A model generated the notes under the pieces. That model had not been told where the DNA came from and did not search any database. It worked only from the letters and a program-made list of their open reading frames with translations. A program made the position numbers and the translations under genes. From Centroberyx gerrardi (taxonomy: Eukaryota; Chordata; Actinopteri; Beryciformes; Berycidae), in NCBI RefSeq assembly GCF_048128805.1, contig NC_136000.1, positions 24,901,049 through 24,965,048 of the forward strand: DNA of 64,000 nucleotides. Reading direction: 5' to 3'. Shown here piece by piece: positions 12,054 to 36,889 of this stretch. The first letter of the stretch is position 1; each line of letters begins with the position of its first letter.

Positions 12054-15000
12054 ATGGATCACGTGCTGAGCGTGGCCGACTACTACATCCTCAGCCCCTA
12101 TGTGTACCCGGCCTCCTGGCCCGAGGACGGGACTCTGCGGCAACTCATCAGCCTGTTGCTGGTGACCAACCTGGGAGCACAACTCATCTACCTAGGCTTC
12201 GCTGCTCTGAGCTTTTACTGCGTCTTCGACCATAAGCTCATGAAACACCCACAGTTTATTAAGGTAGGCTGTTTAATTGGCCATGGATCAGGCCTGGTAT
12301 TGACGTAGTTTGGAGACCAGTAAAAGGTCAGTAGACGTCAGTGGAAGCTTGATTTAATGACATTTGCTTCAGCAAGACTGCTGATGTGGAATTACTATTT
12401 GTCTTAATCCTATTTATTTTTAAAGATAAACTCTGGTTTTCTAGCAGTACTTCTATCCTGAGAGGCAGTATGAACTCAGACCCTGGCACATAAAGATGGC
12501 AGTCTCTTGTTTTAATGTCATTCAAACACCTTGGTCACCTCTGAGCTCAATGCAAGCAGCCATCTTACTGTACCTGGTCCATTGCTAGTGGATTATCAAG
12601 AAGAATGAGAATTGGCATATCATTTTGGGGAGTGTGCCCTTTGTGATATGCGGAAGAGGATTAGGGCCATATGTAAAAAATGTATTTGGGTACAAATCAG
12701 AATTACTTTAATCTCAGAATCTTAGTATTCTTAGAATCTCAGAAATCTGACTTCACTCTCAGAATTCTGACTTTAAACTCAGAATTCTGATTTTATTCTC
12801 AGAATCTCTGAACTCAGAATTCTGAGATTAATCTCAGAACTCAAATAAAATGTTCATATGTGTCCATGTTCCTCTTCCATAGTCATTAAAGTAAGAAAAT
12901 GGGTAAAATCAGGATAGATAACTCCAGGTTTACTTGTGGATCAAGATCCTAGACTGATGGTAATCTAGACTGCTTGTCGCTGTCAGCGGGACTTAACAGC
13001 AACACAGACTCTGCATAACAATCTAGTAACGACTCCAGAGCAGGTTTACACAAGTCCTAACTTTGTGTCTCCAATGTAATGACAGAACCAGGTACGAAGA
13101 GAGATCAATCTAGGAACAGTCTCCATCTTCTGGATGAGCTTCCCCACAGTGGCCTTATTCTTCGCTGAGATCAGGGGATACAGCAAACTGTACGACGACG
13201 TCAGCGAATCTGCCTTGGGTGAGAGAACAGTCGGCAACCCCGAAACCCGGGCTAGGTCATTCACTTTGAATCCAGCCTAGAATCAAGTTCTCAAATGTTG
13301 AAACAGGTTGTACCATGAGACCCATACTTGCTGTTTGTGTTGTTTGTGTTGCAGGCTGGCCCGGGGTGCTGCTGAGCATTGCTGGTTTCCTGTTCTTTAC
13401 TGACATGTGTATCTACTGGATACACCGCTCCATGCATCATAAGAACATTTACAAGGTGATCTTAAGTGTGTTTCATGGCTGATTGAGATGTAGAGGGCCA
13501 GTATGACATCAAAGGCCTAGACATGCTTTGGCGAGGACAATAGTGCTGTCCACTCTGGCTCAGCTTAAGCCTGACTGACTCACACATTTTCAGTTAGTTG
13601 TCAGTTTTGAGTGTCCCCTATGGTGCCAGCAGGCCTCCTGCATGACAAATCAATGTGGAATTGCCTTACTGTGGGTTTTTAACTACACCTATTTTATTAG
13701 AGGTCACTTTGAATGTTTGAATTTCAGAACACTTACAGCAGAACTGTTTCCCACCTGGATCCTCATTACCTACCAATTGATTTACGCTTGCTTGTCTGAG
13801 TGCTTGGTTCTCCAATAGGCCAATGGAGTCCATTGGCTGTATTGGAGAGCTGCACCCAGGTAAGGAAGATGTTGAGTAATGAAGCAATTGTCCAGATTTT
13901 GGTCAGAATTGATCAGTATGATGGAAAATTATGGGAAAATAGGGCCCAGGCTGAAAATGGCAGGAGTTACGCTTTATCTTCTACTGTACTTGGGTCCGAG
14001 TTATTCAAGCTCTGAATTGTCAATTTTGCTGGAGTCCTGAGATTGAGTCGGTTTTAAATGAAACCTAGTTAATTATGGTCATTCATGTTTCTCCCCCTCA
14101 GCACTTACATAAGCAGCACCATATATTCAAGATCCCTACGCCATTCGCCAGCCATGCCTTCCACCCAGTCGACGGCTTCCTGCAGAGTCTACCCTACCAC
14201 GTCTACCCTTTCCTCTTCCCACTCCACAAGGTGGCGGTCTTCACTTAACATTATATTTAGAACCAGGTCTGAGGAGTAACAATCCAGCAAATGATGAATA
14301 CAACAGGTTTCAGTGGAACTGTATAACGGTGTTGTCAGGTGAAAACCTCCTCACTCCATTTTCATGTTTTTACTTGAATATAAGGATATATAAGGAAGTT
14401 CCTCTGTGGGTTGAGGAACTTTCTTGACTTTCATGGTCTTGCAAAACAGTTCCAAAAATCATTGTGCAAATTCTAAAATGTCATAGCCGTCAACCGATTT
14501 CAGTGGAACTGTATAACGCTGTTGTCAGGTGAAAACGTATCACTCCAGTTGTCATGATTTTCATGTTTTCACTTGAATCGAATGATTACGAATGAAGTTC
14601 CTCTGTGGGTTCAGGGAGTTTCACGACACTCTGGCTTGCAAAATACTTTCAAAAACCATTGTGCAACTTCAAAAATGCATGGTCATTAACCTAAAAACGA
14701 GGCTGTTCCACTAAAGTCCCATAAAACAATGATTTCTAAAAAAGTATGAGTGTGCTATCAACATGATATAAACTGTCAAATGACATTCTGACATCCTCCA
14801 GGTGGTCTACCTCGCCCTCTTCGTCTTCGTCAACATCTGGACCATTTCCATCCATGACGGGGACTACCGCCTCCCCGGCCCTCTGATCGAGGTGATCAAC
14901 GGCGCTGCCCACCACGTGGACCATCACCTCTTCTTCTACTACAACTATGGTCAATACTTCACCCTCTGGGACCGTCTGGGGGGTTCATACCGACACCCCT

Positions 15001-15074
15001 CGGCCCTGCTGGGGAAGGGGCCACACGACCACATCCGCAAACTCACAGCAGAAGCTGCAGAGACGGACAGATGA
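12054..15074 (+). CDS. sc5d: sterol C5-desaturase (lathosterol oxidase), 5 coding exons
   Basis: This ER membrane di-iron enzyme introduces the C5-C6 double bond into lathosterol to give 7-dehydrocholesterol, late in cholesterol synthesis. Coding exons are 12054-12263, 13086-13218, 13355-13455, 14102-14230 and 14802-15074; all junctions are GT-AG and in phase, giving 281 residues against about 299 in human. The three histidine boxes of the fatty-acid hydroxylase superfamily are intact: HRSMHH (138-143), HKQHH (151-155) and HHVDHH (228-233). Several hydrophobic segments surround them. The opening [11 protein letters not shown] and [13 protein letters not shown] closely match vertebrate SC5D as I recall it. 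The C-terminal tail is shorter than in mammals. The start is the first ATG after the acceptor at 12045, so a noncoding first exon lies upstream. The 3' end abuts anapc13. Confidence 0.95.
12652..12878. mobile_element. AGAATTCTGA-rich foldback element, copy 1
   Basis: It begins GGAAGAGGATTAGGGCCATA and ends ...CCTCTTCC, imperfect inverted ends. The interior is a series of CTCAGAATTCTGA-type self-complementary words. A second copy with the same left end and ATTTGAGTTCTGAG/CTCAGAACTCAAATAA motifs is at 53612-53760. It lies in sc5d intron 1 (after coding exon 1). No coding capacity. Confidence 0.6.
14306..14692. repeat. 190-bp tandem duplication in the last sc5d intron
   Basis: Two units of about 190 bp. 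Unit 1 (14306-14495) and unit 2 (14496-14692) both start TTTCAGTGGAACTGTATAAC and share GTTGTCAGGTGAAAAC, AAGTTCCTCTGTGGGTT and CATTGTGCAA in the same order. The units have diverged by substitutions and small indels, so the duplication is not recent. Confidence 0.8.
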
Positions 15075-16669
15075 TGGATTTTTTTTTTCTGGTTGAAACT
15101 TCTGAGGAAAAGGTTTCTGGGGAAGTGCTCGCCCTGCGTCATGACGCGAGGGATAGTTGCATCAGACGCTGTGATTTGGTTACGTGGGTTTTTAAACGTT
15201 TTTTTTGGTCTTTATGTCCATGTAAGTGTTTTCAGTAGAACTACACAGAGATGTATTGCAGAAAGATGTCTGTGTACTTTTTGACAATATTTGTTCAGTA
15301 GCCCAGTTTAGTACATGTTGGTCACACTTTAAAATAGTAGACGTACTATCACATTATTGGCCATGTTACACAAGGTGATGAATTTGTCTACATACCCATC
15401 CTTGATGTGCATAAGCTAAACATATGTGTTTTTTCAGAAGTATGGTGTGATCAGAGTGCATCTTGGTAAAAGTGTTCTTTGGTTGTACTGCTTCTGTCCG
15501 TTTGTTTCTTTTACTTTTTCTGGGTACTCTCACTCTCAAAATTATTTTTCTGCCTCCCAAAAGTGATTTTTCAGGCTACTGTGCAGGCTTATCTAACAGT
15601 CTACCCAATTTTAGGCCTCTGACCCACCTATCCAACATGTATTTAATGGACCGTCTTGGGCTTTTTAGCTTGACAGCTTTGAATACCACTTTGATCCATT
15701 TTAACCTTTGTGTGTGTTGAGGTCCTAACCAAGACTTTGCAAAGTACTGCTGTTCCAAATGCAGTAGTGTTGACAGAGGCAACATATCAGATACTATTCC
15801 TTCACTACTTAAGACGAAAGGCATTATTCTAATCAAAATTACATACACTTTTTGTTTTGTGGGAGACAACTGTGAGAGAACATTTTAAGTTTTCAAGAAG
15901 AACTTTAATCTGATAGATTATACTGCCAGTCACATTGAAATCCAGGGTTCTATTCATCCAAATAACAATGTAAATCCCCACCAAAAGCTGATTTGTGATC
16001 CTAATTTTATAGTGTGTGCATTTTGTTTGGCAGTTTGTAACCCACTATGAGGCACTGTTGCTGCTGTGCTGCACTTGAATAGCTAGTGGCCTCTAGGGGA
16101 AAGCAATGACGGAGAGCAGACAGAGGGCAGGTTAGAAACACAGCCGACTCGCTTAATAGGATTTTTGCCGGACGGCTGAGCGGGCTGGCCAAGAATACTC
16201 TGTCCCTAACTGACTGACTCCCCATTGTTGGAACGTGCATGCCACAGCAGCTGTTTTAGGGCACAGGACATTGCCCAAGAGCCTGAAAATGTCGCCCTAC
16301 TTCTCACTGACTTTTGACAGGGAGGAATCTTCTGGAACCTACATGAAAAGAAGCTCCAGCACCATTTATGGAGAGGAAGTCATAGCTCAAATGTTTCAGT
16401 TCCTGACAGACAATGTCCCCCCAGAGGCTGCATTCACGGTTCAGCTAAACTAGGCTTGCCTGGTCTTGTCTGAACAAGTAAAGACTACTTTTAAGTAGAA
16501 CCTGGTATTTATGCAAGTAACTTCAATTTCTCATCTTCTTAACCACCTTTTCTCTCCAACCTGGTATTGTGTTTACAAATTTGACGATAATTTAACATAA
16601 ATTAAACATGTAGGAAATGTGAAACTGACTTTTTTTCTTTTGCTTTGAGGGCATTGGCATTTAACACTC

Positions 16670-16675
16670 AATAAA
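16670..16675 (+). terminator. poly(A) signal of sc5d
   Basis: AATAAA about 1.6 kb past the sc5d stop, the hexamer nearest the facing anapc13 signal. The converging gene's own signal lies only 20-30 bases further on. Confidence 0.55.
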
Positions 16676-16694
16676 TTCAACATTCAAGTTTGTA

Positions 16695-16700
16695 TTTATT
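16695..16700 (-). terminator. poly(A) signal of anapc13
   Basis: AATAAA on the minus strand, about 380 bases past the anapc13 stop. It faces the sc5d signal, so the two mature 3' ends should touch or overlap by a few bases. Confidence 0.55.
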
Positions 16701-17079
16701 GCTTATAAAATTATTTTGCTCCAACTCATGGCTCAGTAACATTCTCACCCTATGATTCAAGTTGTGCAATCTAGCACCGCATTTAGTCTCTACTTTCTTG
16801 GATCCAAAAGTAAAAAAACCTTTGCTTTAGATGATGAAGTGTTACAGAAAACAAATATAAGGATGGCCTACTGGACTAGGATTGGTGCTGTCAGCGCTAC
16901 AGCTGTCTAACCAACCATACAACATACAGCAGCCAGCACCAGGACATTTGGATAAGACTTCTTCCCGTCAAGAGACTTCAGAAACCAAGAGTCAAGTTTG
17001 GTTATGCTTGTCACTGATTTGGGGGTGGGGGGGTGTCTTGGTTCCACAGGTGGCACTTCACTGATTCCAGGTCGGGCTT

Positions 17080-17634
17080 TTAGGTTCCAGTGTTTGGGGT
17101 GTTTTCATGCAGGCTCTGCAGGGCCAGGTCTGTCCACTTCATCTCTTGCTCTTTCACAGACTCGGTTGATCCTCCGTTGTCCTGCTCAGCCTCGGGCAGC
17201 TCGCTCTGAAAGAGGACAGGACAAGACAACATGAGACAGAGGAGCTGGGCTGGGGTCACATCCATCTCAATTCATCCTGTTTAATAACAGGGATGGGATG
17301 AGGACAAAAAAGAAAACATTTGAGAACAAAAGTGAAGCTCCATTAAAAATAAACAGGAATGCTGTCAATTATCAGGGCACAAGTGAAATCTCATATACGA
17401 GGAGAAATGTGGTGTTAGGTGAGAGCTGAATTAGGCTTTGTGAACCACCTCGTCGTTTCTTGCACTCCCGACTGTAAACTCAACCTGTGTCTTGCTAACG
17501 CTAACGTTAAACTGGATGGCATATCCAACATTTACCAGAGGAATGGTGACATCTTCATAAGGCAGCCGGTCTTCCCTCCAGGCGTCATCAGTGAGATCCA
17601 GGACTCTCCCATCCCGCTGAAATTCACTGTCCAT
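17080..17634 (-). CDS. anapc13: anaphase-promoting complex subunit 13, 2 coding exons
   Basis: A small subunit (APC13/SWM1) that stabilises the TPR-subunit arm of the anaphase-promoting complex, the nuclear ubiquitin ligase that degrades cyclin B and securin. Exons 17634-17536 and 17205-17080 join in phase 0 to give 74 residues, the length I recall for the human protein. Recognisable stretches are MDSEFQRDGRVLDL, DDAWREDRLPYEDV at the N-terminus and EQDNGGSTESVKEQEMKWTD in the second exon. The junction falls after IPL, so the joined protein reads IPL-SELPEAEQD. The start is supported by the conserved MDSE opening. The gene is convergent with sc5d. Confidence 0.95.
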
Positions 17635-18520
17635 CCTCTTTTCAGGGAAATAACAAGCTAACGCTTGCCCACTCAACCCTGTTCCTGTAGCTAGCCTCAA
17701 GCTAACTGCATCAGTTCGAGCAGTGTTGCAGAAGGTAGATGGAGCCAGTCAACTCACACGTTTGCTGTCTTTTCTAATGCACTATTTAGCTTACAAAGTG
17801 ATAAGAAAATAGCAGCAACAACAAAAAGGTAGCCTAGGTTTCTGCACAGTAGACGTGCTGCCTAGGAAGTGAAGATGCAGGAGTCGCGGTAATTGTGCGT
17901 AGGCAGCTGGCGCATTCTAAGGGAGTGATGTATGTGCAAATGCTGCCTTCAAGTGCTGCGGGACATGAACGACTCAAGTCCTACTGATTCATTTATGCTA
18001 TTACCAACAGACAATTCAGATTCATGTATACTTAAAACTGTAGCCTACACCAAAGTCAAGTGAATTGTGAATAACCCCTTTGTCAGAAAATAAACTTAAC
18101 ACTTGCAAATGTCAGCTTAAGAAAAATGAACACAGTCCAGTCTGAGATACAGTAATTATCTTGGTTTTTAGGGGAAATAAGTGGGTTTTACTGCTCCATA
18201 GCACAAAATGACCGTATCTGCAGGGTTTGCTGACCAATACCTATGTTATATATACCATTAATAGTTTTTGTTGATGATGATGTTACACATATTGTGTTTA
18301 TGTATTTATGTTAATTTCAACCAGTGTTGAAAGGAGCTCTATAGAGACAGATCCAGTGGTGATAAATGTAACTATGGCTTACAAGCTCAAAGACTTCAAC
18401 AATTATCTCATGAAGAAAATGTTTTTCCAAGCACTCAATAAAATGCCAATGGGAACCCAGTGAGAATCCTATGGGTTTCATAAGGGACTTCACAATGGCA
18501 ACCCCATAGGACTTTCTATG

Positions 18521-18534
18521 GTTACTATGGTAAC
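18521..18534. promoter_or_regulatory. RFX X-box upstream of pierce2
   Basis: GTTACTATGGTAAC is palindromic apart from its central base pair and differs from the RFX consensus GTTRCCATGGYAAC at one base. It lies about 180 bases upstream of a strong donor (GGAAAG then GTGAGT, 18698/18699) that can serve a noncoding first exon of pierce2. RFX factors drive ciliary genes, and pierce2 is one. Confidence 0.6.
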
Positions 18535-19614
18535 CAGACACCACTTCCTGGAAACAAAACACTTGCGACCTAACACAGTAGAATGAAGACTGTATTGCAG
18601 GTTAACTACGATTTATCCAAGTGATTGAGAATATTGTCGAATATATTCAGAGAGTGTCTGGACAGTTTTCATTCAGAGACTTTTCAGTCAGCGGAAAGGT
18701 GAGTCTGGCACATCCAGAGGGGGAAATAACGTGTTAGAAATAACGTCAACGGTGGAAATAACGTCAGACCTAATGCTAGCTCGTTACTCGTTTTACTCAA
18801 GTAACGTTAACGCTAGCGACCTCGTCAATTCAGTTATACTCAAGTCGGAGCATGTAAACGTAAAAGAGTAACTAAAAATAGTAGCTACATTTTACACGAA
18901 AGTCGCTGAGATTTTGTGGCTGTTCCAAAATCAGCCAGAGGTCTGGAGATTGTTTCCTTTTAGCATTTACAAGCTACACTACTTTTTAGGAGGTCAAATT
19001 CAGGATGTTGTAAACTAGCTAAATGCCAGATCTCATTGTAGCCTACTTGCTATACAAAACAATGAATCTACTTAACTAAATGTAGGAGTACTCAAACAGA
19101 ATCAACATGACAGATTTTTAAGAAGTAGCATCAATATCAGTGCATAATGGACACCTGACAGGACCAGGTAAGGTAACTGTTGTCCTCTCTTGTTCTTCTT
19201 TTTTCACTTTAGGCTGCTTGTCAGTTATTTCAACTCTTAGATCAGGATTAATTGTCTCTTAATTGATAATTACAGTGTGGTTTATTATACTTTTGGTATA
19301 TCTATTTTATAAAATGTCAAATGTATTTGTACATGTAGATGACATTCATTCAAAATATGTCCATGGGTTAATTTTTTTTCTGACAGAATAGGAGGAAATT
19401 ATCCTTCCATATGACATAAAAGAAATGTTTGTTAACCTGTTAAAACATATGCCTAGAAAGATAAGGATGGGTAAACAAAGCTAGATAGACCCTTCGCTTC
19501 AGTCAATCTGTCTGTAGGCAAGTTTTAAAAAATGTTTCTGGCTATTTTTCTGTAATATTGGACCAAAGTTGAGGTTTTTGAATTAAGATATCTCTTCATT
19601 ACTTAGGTACTGCA

Positions 19615-19956
19615 ATGATGTCAGCCTCTCAAGAGCGGCAGGGACCAAATAATCAAGCGAAAACATGCACCAACCCTGGAAACCCAGTGTTCTCCTGCTT
19701 GATGATCCCAGCAGCTACAGATAAACCGCGAGTGTTGTGGGCGAAACCCCAGAGTCTCCTGTACAGGACCACCTCCAATGACTACGGTCTTCTGTCTCCC
19801 ACGTCTGAAAGTTCACCGTGTGCTTTCCACCCTCTGTCACAAAGATTCACTAGAGACCTGGGAAAGTGTGGCATGTACCGCGACAACTCCTTCAATACAT
19901 GTCTGGACAGAAGCAGGGTGTATGACTGCCCCAATTTACAGCACACCATCGAATGA
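19615..19956 (+). CDS. pierce2: piercer of microtubule wall 2 (C15orf65-like)
   Basis: Pierce1/Pierce2 are microtubule inner proteins that span the wall of ciliary doublets and help dock other lumenal proteins and outer dynein arms. This 113-residue single coding exon has the family landmarks: NPGNPVFSC (20-28), a YRTTSNDYG segment (50-58), the FHP and FTRDLGKCGMYRDNSFNT block (71-95), DRSRVYD (98-104) and the terminal CPNLQHTIE. There are two adjacent ATGs (19615, 19618). The first follows an acceptor (ATTACTTAG at 19606), so a noncoding exon probably ends at 18698. A poly(A) signal follows at 20040. The identity as PIERCE2 rather than PIERCE1 rests on the CTNPGNPVFSC and NLQHTI ends, recalled from the human protein. 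Confidence 0.82.
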   Translation: MMSASQERQGPNNQAKTCTNPGNPVFSCLMIPAATDKPRVLWAKPQSLLYRTTSNDYGLLSPTSESSPCAFHPLSQRFTRDLGKCGMYRDNSFNTCLDRSRVYDCPNLQHTIE

Positions 19957-20039
19957 ATTAGTCTGGAAATGATAAACATTTGAAAGTCTTTGGTTCTGTG
20001 ATCATTTACTTGAATCCTCATGCAATTGGACTTGAAAGT

Positions 20040-20045
20040 AATAAA
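20040..20045 (+). terminator. poly(A) signal of pierce2
   Basis: AATAAA 84 bases past the pierce2 stop. The short 3' UTR is consistent with a small gene. Confidence 0.6.
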
Positions 20046-20049
20046 AACA

Positions 20050-22180
20050 ATATGAATGGAAAATGAAAAGAACAGTCATACAATGTATGCACATTTTCCC
20101 TCTATACAATCTTGAATAATCTGCCTCTATGTGTATCTGCACAATCTGAGCTTCATTTGATGATTAACTGTCAGAGCAGCTTCATAAAGCCTCAAGTCCC
20201 AAAGACCTGTGACAATACCATCACTCAAGTTTGTGCTGACAGTTTTATGTAGGTTAACAGGACTGGGTCAACTTTGTTAAGCTCCATCAGCAGAGGTCAG
20301 TGTTTTTCACAGTATACTGTCAATCACTGTTATTATTACCCCTTTTTAAATCAAATCAAATATATATATCTGTGCTTCATTACTGTGATTCTCTCAACAT
20401 TCAACAAATGATAGAATTTGAAAATAAAACTGTCAAATTCAGCAACTATTCAAACCTCCTGATAGTGGCAAATTGAGTGTTTAGTCTCTGACTGCAGTGA
20501 AAGAAACCTGTCTTTACAGATTTGCTTTGTCCTGGTTTATTACTCTTTCCACACCAAATACCTCCATTGTGGATCCTTTGAGCTTTCATTTCCCCAGTCC
20601 ATTCTTAAAAATAATGAGTGTGTGCGCCGCTGATTTCCACATTCTGAGACAGCAAATAAGGCCAAAGTTGTCAGTAAACCATTTTTCACATGGTTTCCTG
20701 CCTAATTTACTCAGAAAAGTGAGTTGGCAAATTTGCTAGAAGGATGAAAACTGCACTATGTTTAATAGCAAAAGTGGCCTGGGGACAATAGCTGTGGGAC
20801 GAGAATGTAGACATCGAGGTACCAATGACTCCTCTGTTAGCACCACACTAGCCTGTTTTTCCACATCTACATACTGTGGCTTACAATCCACTGTGAAAGT
20901 AAGGCCAATATAACATAAGAGAGATACTTGGAGTGAGAAGTCTCTGATAAAGCAAAACAAATCTGTGGAGGAATTTCTCCACGAATGCAGCCACTGGTGC
21001 AGGAGGAGGGATCTTCATCAGGTAAAAAGGTGCAGTAAGTATCTTCATAATGTAGCTACAGTACACATTCTCTTACAGTTGGTTTATTGTGGATATTGTG
21101 GAAACTATCTGAACTGATGTTTATTATGGACATTGGGATTTTGTTGGTGGGTTTGTGTGTTGATGGAGGAATCTGGCTTGGCTGGACACCTGCAGTCCCT
21201 CTGCTCTGTTTTCTCCTCCACAGACAGACTTGCATCACAATTGCTCTGAAGATGAATTAATGCCAAATAGCTGTTAAACACTGTGAAGTTTTCAAAGTGA
21301 TCTGTTATGTATAATGAATTTGTTGAAAATGCCATAGCAAACTTTTGAATTCTCTATTTCAGCTAAACTATAAAGACTCACACGAGGACAGTTTAATGTT
21401 GATGATAGGCTACAGAAATACAACACAACATGTAAATCTAAGTCAGATCTGGCTGTTCATCTTGATGAACAATGCTTGTTCTATCAGACTAGTTGCCTTG
21501 GCCAGTGTCCATTTGTACAATGTTGGAATGATACACTGGCAGTACACTGGTACCCAGGTGACTATAATGTAATGGTAATATGATAAAATTGCCATTACAT
21601 AGTAGTCTTGCTCTATTTCTGTTATGCTGAGCAAGCCATAATGTAGTCAGCAGTGGTTTCCCTTTATTATCTAGCTGGTTGTTAACAAGATATCTCGCAA
21701 CGTTCAGATTTGGCTGAAATCTGGTGAACAGATAGCCCTTGGCTCAAAGATATAGCCTATTACAAATAGTTTGACGGTAATGTGGGATTGCCGCCCATTA
21801 GACTATTATGCTGCGTTCATGTACTGATGGGAAAGTCCGACATCTGGGATTTCCAAATGAGATGCTGAAAAATATTGCATTCACCTTCTTTTTTGTCGTA
21901 AAATCAATCCTAGGAGACAAACAATAAACAAACATAAACCATTACTGTAATGAGGCTGGAGAATTGTTCAGACACTTTTGTTTAGTTCCTTTATTTTACA
22001 GCATTTTGAACCTTACTGGGAAAAACGATTGGGTTAACGTTACTTTCGCTACAAGTTTCGCGTAGGTTTTATCTTTTGGTTAAAAAGTTAAAAAGTTAAT
22101 CATGGCAGGCAACATCCCTGTCATGACTCACGAAGTCTTTGCTGTGAGCAAATCCTCCTCCCTCCTCCCTCATCAGCCTC
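20050..22180. other. intergenic region between pierce2 and rspry1
   Basis: No conserved coding sequence. A word TGCTGCGTTCATGTACTGATG at about 21811 resembles dispersed fish repeat ends. The remainder is AT-rich unique-looking DNA with short ORFs only. Confidence 0.45.
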
Positions 22181-22576
22181 GCCTCCGCATCGACAGCTGA
22201 TGGCTAGCTGACGACGCTACGGAACTTAGCAAGCAGCTAGCGATGTAGCGCACGTTAAACAATGTGTAAGAGGCGTTAGCTAACTATCAAGTGAATATGT
22301 TGTGCTAGATATCAGCAAATGTGTGTTATGAGATATACGTGAGTCATGTAAATTTGCCTCTATATCGTGTTGTCAACCCGCGTTTGAGTACAACGCACAA
22401 AACATTGCTACTCACGTTAGCTAGCTAACTTGTCTAGCTTGCTAATACAGAATCAGGGGAGTCTTCTGCTCACAGGGTAACGTTAGCTACACACGTAGCT
22501 GTCTGACTGTTTTGTTAGCTACATTCTGCTGGCTTGGCTGCATTTGAACACTCCCGTTTTTCAGGCGGTGGCAACG
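22180..22576 (+). promoter_or_regulatory. probable rspry1 promoter and first noncoding exon
   Basis: A stretch relatively rich in CG dinucleotides and in GCTAGC/GTTAGC words, including the 14-bp palindrome GTTAGCTAGCTAAC at 22416-22429. It ends in a donor-like GGCAAC then GTAAGTATGG at 22576/22577. An acceptor (TTCCCTCAG, ending 23110) precedes the coding exon. The exact start site is not visible, and no TATA box was found. Confidence 0.4.
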
Positions 22577-23257
22577 TAAGTATGGGTTTCAGATGAAAGT
22601 TGGTTCACATTTGCTTACTAACAAAATTAGAACTGTGGAATTCCCAGGCTTGGTTCTCATTTTAAATTGCTAACTTGGACAGAGGAAAGCTTGGTGAGTG
22701 GCTAGCTTGCTAACTAGCTAACTTTGATAATCTGTTTGTCAACAGTCAATTCGAATACGTTTTAGCCATTTCTAATATTTTTGGTAAATCATTAGTTAAT
22801 TATTCATAAGCCGCTATTCGCTACTAACAATCTCAGAGTGAAAGGAAGTAGAAATTAGATGTATATCTTCCAAGAGAGATGATGAGTGTTTTGCTTATTA
22901 TTCTGCGTTATTTCATCAGTTGTTGTTAGCTAGCTATGTTCCACATAAATGTCACTGTTATCTAACAGGATCTGTAGATTAAGCTAAGCTTTAGCTGTAC
23001 TGCTGTGAGAACATGATCAGATGACTGTCTAACATTTAAGTATAGGAATCAGATTGGACTTTGCTTTTGAGAGTTTCACTTTCTCTGTTGTGTGTGTGTT
23101 ATTCCCTCAGGTGTGCCTACGAGGGAGAAAGCTGAACCCTGTACCAGTAGCAGAGGCTTTTTCATTACATCATCTGACTCTTCCTGGTCCATTTAACCAG
23201 CCATATAGTATTACGGCCCTACCAATCCCACTTCTCTGCTTGGCACCAGTATGATGA

Positions 23258-36889
<13,632 letters not shown>

